NCBI RefSeq assembly: GCF_016767715.1
Contig: NZ_CP050145.1
Location: 2,108,001-2,172,000 of the forward strand
Direction: 5' to 3'
DNA length: 64,000 bases
DNA from: Mycobacteroides chelonae
Lineage (GTDB): Bacteria; Actinomycetota; Actinomycetes; Mycobacteriales; Mycobacteriaceae
Shown: positions 55,132-64,000 of the stretch, one piece after another
Position numbering within the stretch: position 1 is the stretch's first letter
Layout of the letters: every line of letters starts with the position of its first letter
Position numbers and translations under genes: made by a program
The notes under the pieces: generated by a model
The model's input: the letters and a program-made list of their open reading frames with translations, nothing else
What the model was told of the DNA's origin: nothing
The model's database searches: none

Positions 55132-56405
55132 GGCAGACGGACGGTTCGGCGGTGCTCTCCCAGTTCGGGATTGACCCGCTCTGGTTGGTCTTCGTGAAAT
55201 GCGTGGCGGTATTCGCTTTTCTGGTTCTGACCGTGCTCGTCGCTATTCTTGTGGAGCGCAAGGTGCTTGCCTGGATGCAGCGTCGAATCGGTCCCAATCG
55301 GGTGGGTCCCTTCGGCTTGTTGCAGAGCCTGGCCGACGGCGTGAAGCTGGCGCTCAAGGAGGGCCTGACCCCAGCCGGGGTGGACAAGCCGATCTATCTC
55401 CTCGCGCCGATCATCTCGGTGGTGCCGGCGATCGTCGCGTACGCCGTCATCCCGTTCGGCCCAGTCGTCTCGGTCTTCGGGCATCGCACCCCACTTCAGC
55501 TGACCGATCTTCCGGTGGCGATTCTGTTCGTGCTGGCGGTCACGTCCGTAGGCGTGTACGGGATTGTCTTGGGGGGCTGGGCATCCGGCTCCACCTACCC
55601 GCTGCTGGGTGGATTGCGCTCCTCCGCGCAGGTGATTTCCTATGAGATCGCGATGGGTCTGACATTCGCGGCGGTGTTCCTGCTGGCCGGCACGATGTCG
55701 ACCTCGGGAATCGTCGCTGCGCAAGCCGGTCGTTGGTACGTATTCCTGCTGCTCCCGTCATTCCTGGTGTACGTGACCGCCATGGTCGGCGAGACCAACA
55801 GGGCGCCGTTCGATCTCCCCGAAGCGGAAGGCGAGCTGGTCGGCGGCTTCCACACGGAGTACTCCTCACTGCGCTTCGCGATGTTCATGCTCGCCGAATA
55901 CATCAACATGGCAACGGTTTCCGGTCTGGCGGCAACCATGTTCCTTGGGGGCTGGCATGCCCCCTGGCCGCTGAGCTTGATCGATGGAGCAAACAGCTCC
56001 TGGTGGCCGGTGCTGTGGTTCGTGGCCAAGGTCTGGGGCTTCATGTTCCTGTTCATGTGGTTGCGCGCCACGTTGCCGAGGCTGCGCTATGACCAGTTCA
56101 TGCGGCTGGGCTGGGAAGTCCTGATCCCGGTCGCGCTGGTATGGATCGTCATTGTCGGAGTGGTGCAGGCGCTGGCCCTCTACGGATACGGAAACCCCTC
56201 GATCATTCTCGGGGTCGCCGGTCTCGTGGTCTCTGTCGGCAGTATCGCGCTGGTGGGTGTGCTCGCCCGACGCACTGAATCGCCAAAACCCGTGCTGGAT
56301 AAGAGTTTCGACCCGATGGCCGGTGGATTCCCGGTGCCGCCACTGCCCGGGCAGCGCCTCGACACGGACCCGTTCTCGACCACCAAGGAGGATGCACATG
56401 CCTGA
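55128..56405 (+). CDS. nuoH: NADH-quinone oxidoreductase subunit H
   Basis: Membrane subunit that completes the quinone channel. The 425-residue protein has about eight helices and the motifs [32 protein letters not shown] near residue 45, and [27 protein letters not shown] near 225, both diagnostic. The C-terminal 50 residues form a hydrophilic tail. GTG 55128 overlaps the nuoG stop (GTGA); the long open frame before it is inside nuoG. The end overlaps nuoI by eight bases. Confidence 0.96.
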   Translation: MRQTDGSAVLSQFGIDPLWLVFVKCVAVFAFLVLTVLVAILVERKVLAWMQRRIGPNRVGPFGLLQSLADGVKLALKEGLTPAGVDKPIYLLAPIISVVPAIVAYAVIPFGPVVSVFGHRTPLQLTDLPVAILFVLAVTSVGVYGIVLGGWASGSTYPLLGGLRSSAQVISYEIAMGLTFAAVFLLAGTMSTSGIVAAQAGRWYVFLLLPSFLVYVTAMVGETNRAPFDLPEAEGELVGGFHTEYSSLRFAMFMLAEYINMATVSGLAATMFLGGWHAPWPLSLIDGANSSWWPVLWFVAKVWGFMFLFMWLRATLPRLRYDQFMRLGWEVLIPVALVWIVIVGVVQALALYGYGNPSIILGVAGLVVSVGSIALVGVLARRTESPKPVLDKSFDPMAGGFPVPPLPGQRLDTDPFSTTKEDAHA

Positions 56406-56934
56406 TGTTGTGCGACGTTCGGTCGACGCGATGGCGGGATTCTGGGTGACCTTCTCGTCGATGTTCAAGAAACGGCTCACCGAGCAGTACCCCGAGAAGA
56501 AGGAGCCCACCGCGCCGCGCTATCACGGGCGGCATCAACTCAACAGGTATACCGATGGGCTGGAGAAATGCATCGGTTGTGAGCTGTGCGCCTGGGCGTG
56601 CCCGGCCGATGCCATATTCGTTGAGGGCGCTGACAACTCCGAGCAGGAACGCTTCTCGCCGGGGGAGCGGTATGGCCGGGTGTACCAGATCAACTATCTG
56701 CGGTGCATCGGGTGCGGGCTATGTATCGAGGCGTGCCCGACCCGCGCGCTGACCATGACCAACGACTATGAGATGGCCGACGACAACCGCGCCGACCTCA
56801 TCTACGGCAAGGACAAGCTGCTGGCACCGCTGCAGCCTGGCATGGCGCCACCCCCACACGCGATGTACCCGGGAACCACCGACACGGACTACTACCTCGG
56901 CAACCTGCCGCAGGCCGGGAAGGAGGTCAGGTGA
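56398..56934 (+). CDS. nuoI: NADH-quinone oxidoreductase subunit I
   Basis: 23-kDa subunit with two [4Fe-4S] clusters (N6a/N6b) between NuoG and NuoB. The 178-residue protein has two ferredoxin motifs, [12 protein letters not shown] near 59 and [12 protein letters not shown] near 104. The C-terminus is rich in Pro and Tyr. ATG 56398 lies within the end of nuoH with AAGGAGG upstream. The stop overlaps the nuoJ GTG by four bases. Confidence 0.97.
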   Translation: MPDVVRRSVDAMAGFWVTFSSMFKKRLTEQYPEKKEPTAPRYHGRHQLNRYTDGLEKCIGCELCAWACPADAIFVEGADNSEQERFSPGERYGRVYQINYLRCIGCGLCIEACPTRALTMTNDYEMADDNRADLIYGKDKLLAPLQPGMAPPPHAMYPGTTDTDYYLGNLPQAGKEVR

Positions 56935-57692
56935 GTCCGGGCTTCATGGCCGGCCAGGTGGCAGTGCTTGCCGCCGAGGGGTTATCCCGCACGCCGACCT
57001 GGGAGGCGGTGACGTTCTGGGTACTTGGCGCCATCGCGGTGCTGGGTGCACTCGGTGTGATCGCGGCCCCCAAGGCGGTGTACTCGGCGATCTTCCTCGC
57101 CATGACGATGGTCATTCTCGCGGTCTTCTTCGTAGCCCAGGGAGCGTTGTTTCTGGGCGTCGCCCAGGTGGTGGTGTACACCGGCGCGGTCATGATGTTG
57201 TTCCTCTTCGTGCTCATGTTCGTGGGCGTGGATTCCTCGGATTCTCTGGTGGAGACCCTGCCGGGGCAGCGGGTGGGTGCGATCGCCGCCGGGTTGGGAT
57301 TTGGGATCCTGGCCATCGCCGGTATCGGAAACGCTTCCACGACAGTGTTCGTCGGGCTCGATCAGGCCAACAGCCGCGGCAACGTGGAGGGTTTGGCTGA
57401 GCGCATCTTCATCGACTACCTCTGGGCCTTCGAACTCACCGGCGCTCTGCTGATCACCGCGACGATCGGCGCGATGGTGCTGGCGCATCGCGAGAAGCTG
57501 GGGCAGACCGGCGGCCAGCGGGAGTTGGCAATTCGGCGCTTTCAGCATGGAGACCGGGCCACCCCGTTGCCCAACCCCGGTGTCTACGCCCGGCATAACG
57601 CCGTGGACGTACCTGCGCTGCTTCCCGACGGATCCTTCTCGGAGTTGTCGGTCAGCGGCGTGCTTACCCCGCGGGACATGGAGGCCCGGTGA
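56931..57692 (+). CDS. nuoJ: NADH-quinone oxidoreductase subunit J
   Basis: Membrane subunit with five helices. The 253-residue protein contains [24 protein letters not shown] and the characteristic [21 protein letters not shown]. The hydrophilic C-terminal extension of about 75 residues is typical of actinobacterial NuoJ. GTG 56931 overlaps nuoI (GTGA), and its own stop overlaps the nuoK GTG in the same way. Confidence 0.95.
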   Translation: MSPGFMAGQVAVLAAEGLSRTPTWEAVTFWVLGAIAVLGALGVIAAPKAVYSAIFLAMTMVILAVFFVAQGALFLGVAQVVVYTGAVMMLFLFVLMFVGVDSSDSLVETLPGQRVGAIAAGLGFGILAIAGIGNASTTVFVGLDQANSRGNVEGLAERIFIDYLWAFELTGALLITATIGAMVLAHREKLGQTGGQRELAIRRFQHGDRATPLPNPGVYARHNAVDVPALLPDGSFSELSVSGVLTPRDMEAR

Positions 57693-57988
57693 ATCCCGCC
57701 AACTACCTCTACCTGGCCGCACTCATCTTTACCATCGGGGCTGCCGGCGTGATGTTGCGCCGCAACGCGATCGTGGTCTTCATGAGCGTCGAGCTGATGC
57801 TCAACGCGGCCAACCTGGCATTCGTCACCTTCGCCCGGATGCATGGGAACCTCGACGGTCAGGTCATCGCGTTCTTCACCATGGTGGTCGCGGCCACGGA
57901 AGTGGTTGTGGGGCTGGGGATCATCATGACCATCTTCCGTACCCGCAGGTCGGCCTCGGTCGACGACGCCGATTTGTTGAAACTCTAG
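57689..57988 (+). CDS. nuoK: NADH-quinone oxidoreductase subunit K
   Basis: Small three-helix subunit, 99 residues, homologous to MrpC. The second helix carries the conserved membrane glutamate in [16 protein letters not shown] and the third a second one in [12 protein letters not shown], both part of the proton pathway. GTG 57689 overlaps nuoJ. nuoL begins 13 bp after the stop, with AGGAGGG in the gap. Confidence 0.97.
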   Translation: MNPANYLYLAALIFTIGAAGVMLRRNAIVVFMSVELMLNAANLAFVTFARMHGNLDGQVIAFFTMVVAATEVVVGLGIIMTIFRTRRSASVDDADLLKL

Positions 57989-58001
57989 GAGGGCAGTCCC
58001 C

Positions 58002-59867
58002 GTGACATGGCTCATGCCGGCGCTGCCGCTGGCGGGTGCGGCCGTACTCCTGCTCGTCGGCCGTCGGGGTGACTCCTGGGGGCATCTGCTGGGCTGCGCG
58101 ACGGCACTCGCATCGTTTCTTGTCGCGGTCGTTTCGTTCGTGGGCATGCTCGGCCGAACGGGCACCGAGCGCGCGGTGCACGAGACTCTTTTCACCTGGG
58201 TTCCGGTTGGGGCGCTGCACATCGATTTCGGGCTGACCCTGGACCAGCTGTCCGTGTGCTTCGCACTGCTGATCACCGGAGTGGGTTCACTCATCCATAT
58301 CTACTCGATCGGATACATGGAGCATGATCCCGACAGGCGAAGGTTTTTCGGCTATCTGAATCTTTTCCTGGCGGCCATGCTGCTGCTGGTGCTCGCCGAC
58401 AACTTCCTGGGTTTGTACGTCGGGTGGGAAGGTGTCGGTCTGGCGTCTTACCTGTTGATCGGTTTCTGGTACCAGAAACCATCGGCCGCCGTCGCAGCCA
58501 AGAAGGCCTTCATCGTCAACCGTGTCGGTGATATGGGGCTGGCCCTGGCCATGATGCTGATGTTCGCGACGTTCGGCTCGGTCGGCTTTGCGCAGGTACT
58601 CGGGTCGGCCGGTGCGGCGGGTGAGAGTCGTAACACCGCAATTGGATTGGCGCTGCTGCTGGCGGCGTGTGGAAAGTCGGCTCAGGTGCCGCTGCAGTCC
58701 TGGCTTGGCGACGCGATGGAAGGCCCCACCCCGGTGTCCGCGCTCATCCACGCCGCCACCATGGTCACCGCGGGTGTCTACCTGATCACCCGGTCCGGGC
58801 CGATCTTCGAACGCGCGCCTTACGCACAGGTCGCGGTGGTGATCGTGGGCGCCGTTACCGTGCTCTTCGGAGCGATCATCGGGTGCGCCAAGGACGACAT
58901 CAAGAAGGCCCTGGCCGCGAGCACCATGTCGCAGATCGGATACATGGTGTTGGCGGCCGGACTCGGCCCCGCCGGGTATGCCGTGGCGATCATGCACCTG
59001 CTCACACACGGGTTCTTCAAGGCCGGGCTGTTCCTCGGTGCGGGCTCGGTCATGCACGGTATGAACGAGGAAACCGACATGCGCGGCTACGGCGGGCTGC
59101 GCGCCGTCATGCCGATCACCTTTGTCACTTTCGGGCTGGGATACCTTGCCATCATCGGCGTTCCACCGTTTGCGGGGTTCTACTCGAAGGACAAGATCAT
59201 CGAGGTCGCCTTCGGACACGGCGGTGCCGGGGGATTTCTTCTCGGGGCGGCGGCACTACTGGGCGCCGGGATTACGGCGTTCTACATGACTCGGGTCATG
59301 CTGCTGACCTTCTTCGGCACCCGCCGCTGGAAACCGGACGCGCATCCACACGAATCACCGTCGGTGATGACGTGGCCGATGATGGTGCTCGCCATCGGGT
59401 CGGTGAGTGCGGGATTCCTGCTCAGCTTCGGCGGGGCATTACAGAACTGGTTAGAGCCGGTCGTGGGTGCGCACCACGGCGAGTTACCCGTTGCAGCCTG
59501 GGTCATCAGTGTCGTCACCGTCGCGGTGGTGCTCTGCGGTGTTGGTGTGGCATACCGGATGTACCGCGCCGACGTACCCGAGTCGGCTCCTCAGGGTTCG
59601 GCGCTTACCGTCGCCGCTCGCCGGGACCTGTATGGCGACGCCGTCAACGAGGCGGTGTTCATGCGCCCCGGGCAGCGTCTCGCCCGGGGGCTGGTGCTCG
59701 CGGACGACCGCTGGGTCGATGGCCTTGTCAACGCGGTCACCTCAACCCTGGGCGCGGTGTCGGACTGGGTGCGTCGCCTACAGACCGGCCATGTCCGCTC
59801 GTATGCGTTGTCCATGTGTGCCGGAGCGGCTTTGGTAGTCGCCGTGTTGATGGCAGTGAGGTGGTGA
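58002..59867 (+). CDS. nuoL: NADH-quinone oxidoreductase subunit L
   Basis: Largest antiporter-like proton-pumping subunit, 621 residues, homologous to MrpA. About 16 helices, with the long lateral helix near the C-terminus. Key stretches: [19 protein letters not shown] (conserved Glu, about 148), [28 protein letters not shown] (about 233) and [14 protein letters not shown]. The start GTG 58002 follows AGGAGGG. Its stop overlaps the nuoM GTG by four bases. Confidence 0.96.
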   Translation: MTWLMPALPLAGAAVLLLVGRRGDSWGHLLGCATALASFLVAVVSFVGMLGRTGTERAVHETLFTWVPVGALHIDFGLTLDQLSVCFALLITGVGSLIHIYSIGYMEHDPDRRRFFGYLNLFLAAMLLLVLADNFLGLYVGWEGVGLASYLLIGFWYQKPSAAVAAKKAFIVNRVGDMGLALAMMLMFATFGSVGFAQVLGSAGAAGESRNTAIGLALLLAACGKSAQVPLQSWLGDAMEGPTPVSALIHAATMVTAGVYLITRSGPIFERAPYAQVAVVIVGAVTVLFGAIIGCAKDDIKKALAASTMSQIGYMVLAAGLGPAGYAVAIMHLLTHGFFKAGLFLGAGSVMHGMNEETDMRGYGGLRAVMPITFVTFGLGYLAIIGVPPFAGFYSKDKIIEVAFGHGGAGGFLLGAAALLGAGITAFYMTRVMLLTFFGTRRWKPDAHPHESPSVMTWPMMVLAIGSVSAGFLLSFGGALQNWLEPVVGAHHGELPVAAWVISVVTVAVVLCGVGVAYRMYRADVPESAPQGSALTVAARRDLYGDAVNEAVFMRPGQRLARGLVLADDRWVDGLVNAVTSTLGAVSDWVRRLQTGHVRSYALSMCAGAALVVAVLMAVRW

Positions 59868-61459
59868 GCGCCGTGGGTGCCGTGACAGCTCTGTGGTTCA
59901 TTCCCCTGATAGGCGCCGCCACGGTGCTGATCATGCCGGGTCGCCGGCGGACCCTGGCCAAGTATGTGGGGTTGAGTGCCTCGTTGCTGGTACTGGTCGT
60001 CGCGATCGGGCTGGCCATTGCGTTCGACCCGGCGGGACCCCAATATCAGTTCGTCGAATCGATGTCCTGGATACCCGCATTCGGGATGAAGTACACGGTG
60101 GGGCTCGACGGGATCGCGCTCGCGCTGGTCCTGCTGACTGCGGGGCTCCTGCCCGTGCTGTTGCTGGCCGGATGGAATGACGGGGCAGAGGCGCCCGGAT
60201 ACGGAAATCGGCCTCTGGCACAACGCTATGTCGCCTTGATCCTGATTGTGGAATCGATGGTGCTGCTGTCGTTCTCCGCCCTGGACGTGCTGCTGTTCTA
60301 CATCTTCTTCGAGGCCATGCTGATCCCGATGTACTTCCTGATCGGGGGATTCGGGAGCACGCATTCAGACGCCAAGCAGCGTTCGCGCGCGGCAGTGAAG
60401 TTCTTGATGTACAACCTGTTTGGCGGCCTGATCATGCTGGCGGCCGTCATCGGTCTCTACGTGGTCACCGCCAGAGGCCAGACCGGCACGTTCGATCTGC
60501 GCGATATCACCGAGATGGTCGCCACCGGCGCGCTCGGGATCGATCCGGGTGTCGCGAAGGCGCTCTTCCTCGGGTTCATGTTCGCGTTTGCGGTCAAGGC
60601 CCCGCTCTGGCCATTTCACACATGGCTGCCCGATGCGGCTGTGCACGCCACCCCGGCCAGTGCGGTGCTCATGATGGCGATCGTGGACAAGGTGGGGACA
60701 TTCGCGATGCTGCGGTACTGCATTCAGCTGTTCCCCGAGGCCAGCAGATACTTCACCCCGGTGATCATCACGCTGGCGGTCATCGGCATCGTGTACGGCG
60801 CCATCGTGGCGATCGGTCAGACCGATGTGATGCGACTGATCGCCTACACCTCGATATCGCATTTCGGGTTCATCATCCTGGGCATCTTCGCGATGACCAG
60901 TCAGGGGCAATCGGGCTCGACGTTGTACATGGTCAACCACGGCATCTCCACCGCGGCACTGATGTTGGTGGCAGGATTTCTGGTGTCTCGCAAAGGATCT
61001 CGACTCATCGCGGCCTATGGGGGAGTGCAGAAGGTGGCACCCGTTCTTGCCGGCTCCTTCTTGGTGGCCGGTCTGGCCACCCTGTCGCTGCCCGGGCTGG
61101 CACCGTTCATCAGCGAGTTTCTGGTGCTGGTCGGAACATTCACGCGATATCCGGCGGCCGCGGCGTGTGCGGTCATCGCGTTGGTGCTGGCCGCCATCTA
61201 CGTGTTGTGGATGTATCAGCGGATGATGACGGGACCGTTGGCGCCGGGAAATGAGAGCATCGGTGATCTGAAGCGCCGTGAACTCACCGTGGTCGCGCCG
61301 TTGATCGCAATGCTTCTCGTACTGGGTATCTATCCCAAGCCACTGTTGGACATCGTGAATCCGGCGGTGGAGCAGACGCTGCGCACCGTCAACGAGAAGG
61401 ATCCGCCGCCGGCAGTGGCCGATGTTGCCCTGTGGCACGGCGAAGGTGAGCGACGATGA
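59864..61459 (+). CDS. nuoM: NADH-quinone oxidoreductase subunit M
   Basis: Second antiporter-like proton-pumping subunit, 531 residues. Motifs: [19 protein letters not shown] (conserved Glu, about residue 151), [27 protein letters not shown] (about 245-271) and [16 protein letters not shown] 59864 overlaps nuoL; a second in-frame GTG five codons later (59879, GAVTALW) is possible. The open frame before 59864 lies antisense-free inside nuoL in another frame and has no membrane character. The end overlaps nuoN. Confidence 0.95.
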   Translation: MSAVGAVTALWFIPLIGAATVLIMPGRRRTLAKYVGLSASLLVLVVAIGLAIAFDPAGPQYQFVESMSWIPAFGMKYTVGLDGIALALVLLTAGLLPVLLLAGWNDGAEAPGYGNRPLAQRYVALILIVESMVLLSFSALDVLLFYIFFEAMLIPMYFLIGGFGSTHSDAKQRSRAAVKFLMYNLFGGLIMLAAVIGLYVVTARGQTGTFDLRDITEMVATGALGIDPGVAKALFLGFMFAFAVKAPLWPFHTWLPDAAVHATPASAVLMMAIVDKVGTFAMLRYCIQLFPEASRYFTPVIITLAVIGIVYGAIVAIGQTDVMRLIAYTSISHFGFIILGIFAMTSQGQSGSTLYMVNHGISTAALMLVAGFLVSRKGSRLIAAYGGVQKVAPVLAGSFLVAGLATLSLPGLAPFISEFLVLVGTFTRYPAAAACAVIALVLAAIYVLWMYQRMMTGPLAPGNESIGDLKRRELTVVAPLIAMLLVLGIYPKPLLDIVNPAVEQTLRTVNEKDPPPAVADVALWHGEGERR

Positions 61460-63054
61460 CCGATATCGGGATTCTTCCCACGCCGCCGATCGCCTACGGC
61501 GCGCTGTCTCCCATGTTGATCATGTTCGGTGTCGCGGTGGTATCGGTGCTCGTCGAGGCGTTCGTTCCGCGACGGTACCGGCTCACGACCCAGCTGGCGC
61601 TGGCCATCGGGGGGATCTTCGCCGCCTTTGCGGCCGTGGTGGCGCTGGGGGGTACGCGTGAAGTCGTCATGAACGGCGCCGTGGCGATAGACGGCCCCAC
61701 GCTCTATCTGCAGGGGCTCATCCTGGTGGCCTCCGGCCTGGCTCTGACGGTGATGGCGCAGCGCAGAACAGCCGCGGCCCTTCCCAGTACGGTTGCCGTC
61801 GGCGGCGGGCTGGACGCCTTCGCCGCGCAGGCGTCCAGCGTTCCGGGCAGCGAGCCGGAGGGGGTACTGAATCGCACCGGTATTACGCAAACGGAGATCT
61901 TCCCGCTGACACTGTTCGCGATCGCGGGCATGATGCTGTTCCCCGCCTGCAACGACCTGTTGACGATGTTCGTTGCCCTGGAGGTGTTTTCACTCCCGTT
62001 GTACGTGATGTGCGCGCTGGCGCGACGACGCCGGCTGCTGTCCCAGGAATCGGCGCTCAAGTATTTTCTGCTCGGTGCGTTCTCCTCGGCGTTCTTTCTG
62101 TTCGGGTCGGCCTTCGTGTACGGATACGCCGGAACCGTCGAACTCGACGCCGTCGCGCGGGCCGTCAGCGCAGATGCCGGCGAGCGGTCCTTCCTGCTGC
62201 TCGGTGTGGCCATGCTGTCGGTGGGCCTGTTGTTCAAGGTAGGGGCGGTGCCCTTCCATTTCTGGGTCCCCGACGTCTACCAAGGGGCGCCGACCCCGGT
62301 TACCGCATTCATGGCGGCCACGACCAAAATCGCGGCTTTCGGCGCGCTGCTTCGGGTTCTGTATGTCGCGCTGCCGGGAATCACGGCCGACTGGCGTCCG
62401 GTGCTGTGGGCGGTGGCGATCGCGACCATGCTGATCGGATCAATCGGTGCCGTCACGCAGACCGATGTGAAACGCATGTTGGCCTATTCCGCGGTGGCGC
62501 ATACCGGGTTTCTGCTGACCGGGGTCACGGCCGCCAATGAACGTGGTGTGTCGTCGACGTTGTTCTATTTGGCGGCATACGGTTTCAGCACCGTGGGGGC
62601 ATTCGCCATTGCCGGGCTGGTTCGTTCCGGTGATGGCGACGGCGGACCGGATGAGGACGAAGAGATCACCGATCTGAGTCGGTGGGCAGGAATCGGCCGC
62701 CGATCACCCGTGCTCGGCATCGTCTTCGCCTTGTTCTTGCTGGCTTTCGCGGGCATTCCGCTCACCAGTGGATTCGTCAGCAAGTTCGCGGTCTTCGAGG
62801 CCGCCGCATCCGGCGGTGCCGTGCCGCTGGTGGTGGTTGGTGTGGTGTGCAGCGCCATCGCCGCCTACTTCTACGTGCGGGTGATCGTGCTGATGTTCTT
62901 CGCCGATCTGGTCGAGGACTCCGGGGTGCTTCGGATCCCCGGTCCGGCGGTGGCGATATCGATCGGGGTGAGTGCGCTCGTCACGGTTCTGCTCGGCATA
63001 GTGCCGCAGCCACTGCTTGATCTCGTCGGGAATCTCGCTCACTTCGTTCCGTGA
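61456..63054 (+). CDS. nuoN: NADH-quinone oxidoreductase subunit N
   Basis: Third antiporter-like subunit and last gene of the operon, 532 residues. Motifs: MFVALEVFSLPLYVMCAL (conserved Glu), SALKYFLLGAFSSAFFLFGSAFVYG, and KVGAVPFHFWVPDVYQGAPTPVTAFMAATTK (about 258-288). An acidic loop, DEDEEITDLSRW, lies near 400. ATG 61456 overlaps nuoM (ATGA). After the stop the sequence can fold CCGTGA-N6-TCACGG (63050-63067), but no T-tract follows. Confidence 0.95.
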   Translation: MTDIGILPTPPIAYGALSPMLIMFGVAVVSVLVEAFVPRRYRLTTQLALAIGGIFAAFAAVVALGGTREVVMNGAVAIDGPTLYLQGLILVASGLALTVMAQRRTAAALPSTVAVGGGLDAFAAQASSVPGSEPEGVLNRTGITQTEIFPLTLFAIAGMMLFPACNDLLTMFVALEVFSLPLYVMCALARRRRLLSQESALKYFLLGAFSSAFFLFGSAFVYGYAGTVELDAVARAVSADAGERSFLLLGVAMLSVGLLFKVGAVPFHFWVPDVYQGAPTPVTAFMAATTKIAAFGALLRVLYVALPGITADWRPVLWAVAIATMLIGSIGAVTQTDVKRMLAYSAVAHTGFLLTGVTAANERGVSSTLFYLAAYGFSTVGAFAIAGLVRSGDGDGGPDEDEEITDLSRWAGIGRRSPVLGIVFALFLLAFAGIPLTSGFVSKFAVFEAAASGGAVPLVVVGVVCSAIAAYFYVRVIVLMFFADLVEDSGVLRIPGPAVAISIGVSALVTVLLGIVPQPLLDLVGNLAHFVP

Positions 63055-63078
63055 GTCCGATCACGGGCCGCCGGTGTT

Positions 63079-63137
63079 TCGACACGCCGTCTTCGGTGCC
63101 GACACGCCTCTGATCCGCGCAAAATGCGGCGTGTCGA
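63079..63137. repeat. Extragenic GACACGCC repeats downstream of nuoN
   Basis: TCGACACGCCG (63079-63089) is matched by its perfect inverse CGGCGTGTCGA (63127-63137), and a third direct copy of GACACGCC lies between them at 63101-63108. The 11-bp arms are separated by 37 bp. It sits in the 186-bp gap between nuoN and the desaturase gene and codes for nothing obvious. It may be a dispersed mycobacterial extragenic repeat or a weak termination structure. Confidence 0.5.
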
Positions 63138-63193
63138 CGCCTACCGTGGCCTGGTTGTCACCACCTGTGGCGTGTCCATTTACCGACGAGTAA

Positions 63194-63209
63194 CCTACGG
63201 GACCGTAGG
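63194..63209. promoter_or_regulatory. Perfect 7-2-7 palindrome upstream of desaturase
   Basis: CCTACGG-GA-CCGTAGG lies 31 bp before the desaturase start, where a promoter or transcription start would be expected. The CTACGG/CCGTAG arms resemble operators of TetR-family lipid regulators in actinobacteria. The regulator gene is not in view. Confidence 0.55.
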
Positions 63210-63240
63210 GTGAAGGTATCGTGGGCGCGGAAGGAGGCCG

Positions 63241-64000
63241 ATGGCAATCACGGACATCTCGGCATTCGCGCATCTCACCAGCGAGGACGTCGAGAACCTG
63301 GCCGTCGAGCTCGATGGGCTCCGGCGTGAAATCGAGGAGTCGCGCGGTGCGCGCGACGCCCGCTACATCCGTCGCACCATCGCCGCGCAACGCGCGCTCG
63401 AGCTGACCGGCCGTGTGCTGCTGGCGGCGAGTAAGAAGCGCTCCGCGTGGTGGGCCGGCACGGTGACGCTGGCGGTCGCCAAGATCATCGAGAACATGGA
63501 GATCGGTCACAACGTCTTACACGGTCAGTGGGACTGGATGAACGATCCCGAGATTCACTCGTCGACGTGGGAATGGGACATGGCAGGTGCGGCCAAGCAC
63601 TGGCGCATCACCCATAACGTCGAGCATCACAAGTACACCAACATCCTGGATCTGGACGACGATGTGGGCTACGGGATTCTGCGGGTCACACGTGATGAAC
63701 CGTGGAAGGTGCGCAACCTTCTGAACATGCCACTCAACTTCATCCTCGCTGCTGGTTTTGAGTGGGGAATCGCCCTGCAGCACCTGGAATTCCGGAAGAT
63801 CTGGACAAAGGAAACTCGCGAGGCGACCAAACAGCGAGTACGCGAGCTGGTCCGCTCGGCGGGCGCGCAGGTCTTCAAGGATTACGTCGCGTTCCCGGCG
63901 ATCACGGCGCTCTCGCCGGGGGCGACTTACCGCTCGACGCTGACCTCCACCGCGACAGCCAACCTGATCCGGAATTTCTGGTCCAATGCCGTCATCTTCT
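63241..64000 (+). CDS. Membrane fatty-acid desaturase (DesA3-like), truncated by window end
   Basis: The first 253 residues of an integral membrane di-iron desaturase. Two of the three histidine boxes are visible: HNVLH in GHNVLHGQWDWM (about residues 91-95) and HNVEHH (about 124-129), followed by KYTNILDLDDDVGYG. The third box would lie beyond the window. Hydrophobic segments flank the boxes. Sequence style fits the linoleoyl-CoA/stearoyl-CoA delta-9 desaturase group including M. tuberculosis DesA3, which desaturates stearoyl-CoA with an oxidoreductase partner. ATG 63241 has AAGGAGG upstream. A 7-2-7 palindrome suggests regulated expression. Confidence 0.88.
   Translation, partial: MAITDISAFAHLTSEDVENLAVELDGLRREIEESRGARDARYIRRTIAAQRALELTGRVLLAASKKRSAWWAGTVTLAVAKIIENMEIGHNVLHGQWDWMNDPEIHSSTWEWDMAGAAKHWRITHNVEHHKYTNILDLDDDVGYGILRVTRDEPWKVRNLLNMPLNFILAAGFEWGIALQHLEFRKIWTKETREATKQRVRELVRSAGAQVFKDYVAFPAITALSPGATYRSTLTSTATANLIRNFWSNAVIF

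Noticed and set aside
58667..59863. Extension of the nuoM frame upstream to a 930-residue protein
   Set aside because: This stretch lies inside nuoL in another frame and is Arg/Gly-rich without membrane helices; the NuoM family starts at 59864.
63050..63067. Rho-independent terminator after nuoN
   Set aside because: CCGTGA-N6-TCACGG can pair, but it includes the stop codon and no T-tract follows, so I did not call it a terminator.

Overview
The window looks like chromosome from a rapidly growing mycobacterium, most probably of the Mycobacteroides abscessus-chelonae group. This is inferred from high GC, many GTG starts, a mycothiol ligase (mshC), a mycobactin-type NRPS/PKS locus with IdeR-like iron boxes, F420-type and Mce-associated genes, DUF732 secreted proteins, and a full 14-gene nuo operon preceded by an Rv3143-like receiver. 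The species was not tested. No rRNA, tRNA, insertion sequence or CRISPR array was seen, and no gap between genes exceeds about 260 bp.

Region 1 (1-10.9 kb) resembles the M. tuberculosis Rv2137c-Rv2130c neighbourhood: small hypothetical, uppP, histidine phosphatase, DUF3090, SCO1664-type protein, cysQ and mshC. Extra genes are interleaved: an LppU-like protein, a DUF732 protein, an LLM oxidoreductase, a DUF2834 membrane protein, a CrtI-like FAD oxidoreductase and an SDR. A palindromic operator lies between the FAD oxidoreductase and mshC.

Region 2 (10.8-15.2 kb) is a copper-response island. Two perfect ATACCC-N5-GGGTAT boxes (CsoR/RicR type) precede two LpqS-like membrane proteins and three paralogous secreted mini-proteins that end in Gln-Cys, followed by a CopB-type P1B ATPase (CPH motif, His-rich N-terminus with a tandem repeat).

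Region 3 (15.2-36.5 kb) is part of a mycobactin synthetase locus. mbtD, mbtC and a type II thioesterase (mbtT) are on the minus strand; mbtE, mbtF and mbtB are on the plus strand; two IdeR-like boxes lie between. A SagB-type azoline dehydrogenase and a lactate-monooxygenase-like flavoenzyme flank mbtB. The salicylate-activation and lysine-hydroxylation genes (mbtA, mbtI, mbtG) are not in the window.

Region 4 (36.5-47.5 kb) holds two Mce-associated-like proteins, a YtcJ-like amidohydrolase, a TRIC/UPF0126 channel, a PAC2 protein, metH, a HAD hydrolase, hisE, hisG and an atypical receiver. The metH leader contains a convincing S-adenosylhomocysteine (SAH) riboswitch coupled to an anti-Shine-Dalgarno hairpin, and MetH itself resembles the E. 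coli-type enzyme.

Region 5 (47.7-63.1 kb) is nuoA-N (respiratory complex I), translationally coupled almost throughout. The window ends inside a fatty-acid desaturase gene preceded by a perfect palindrome.
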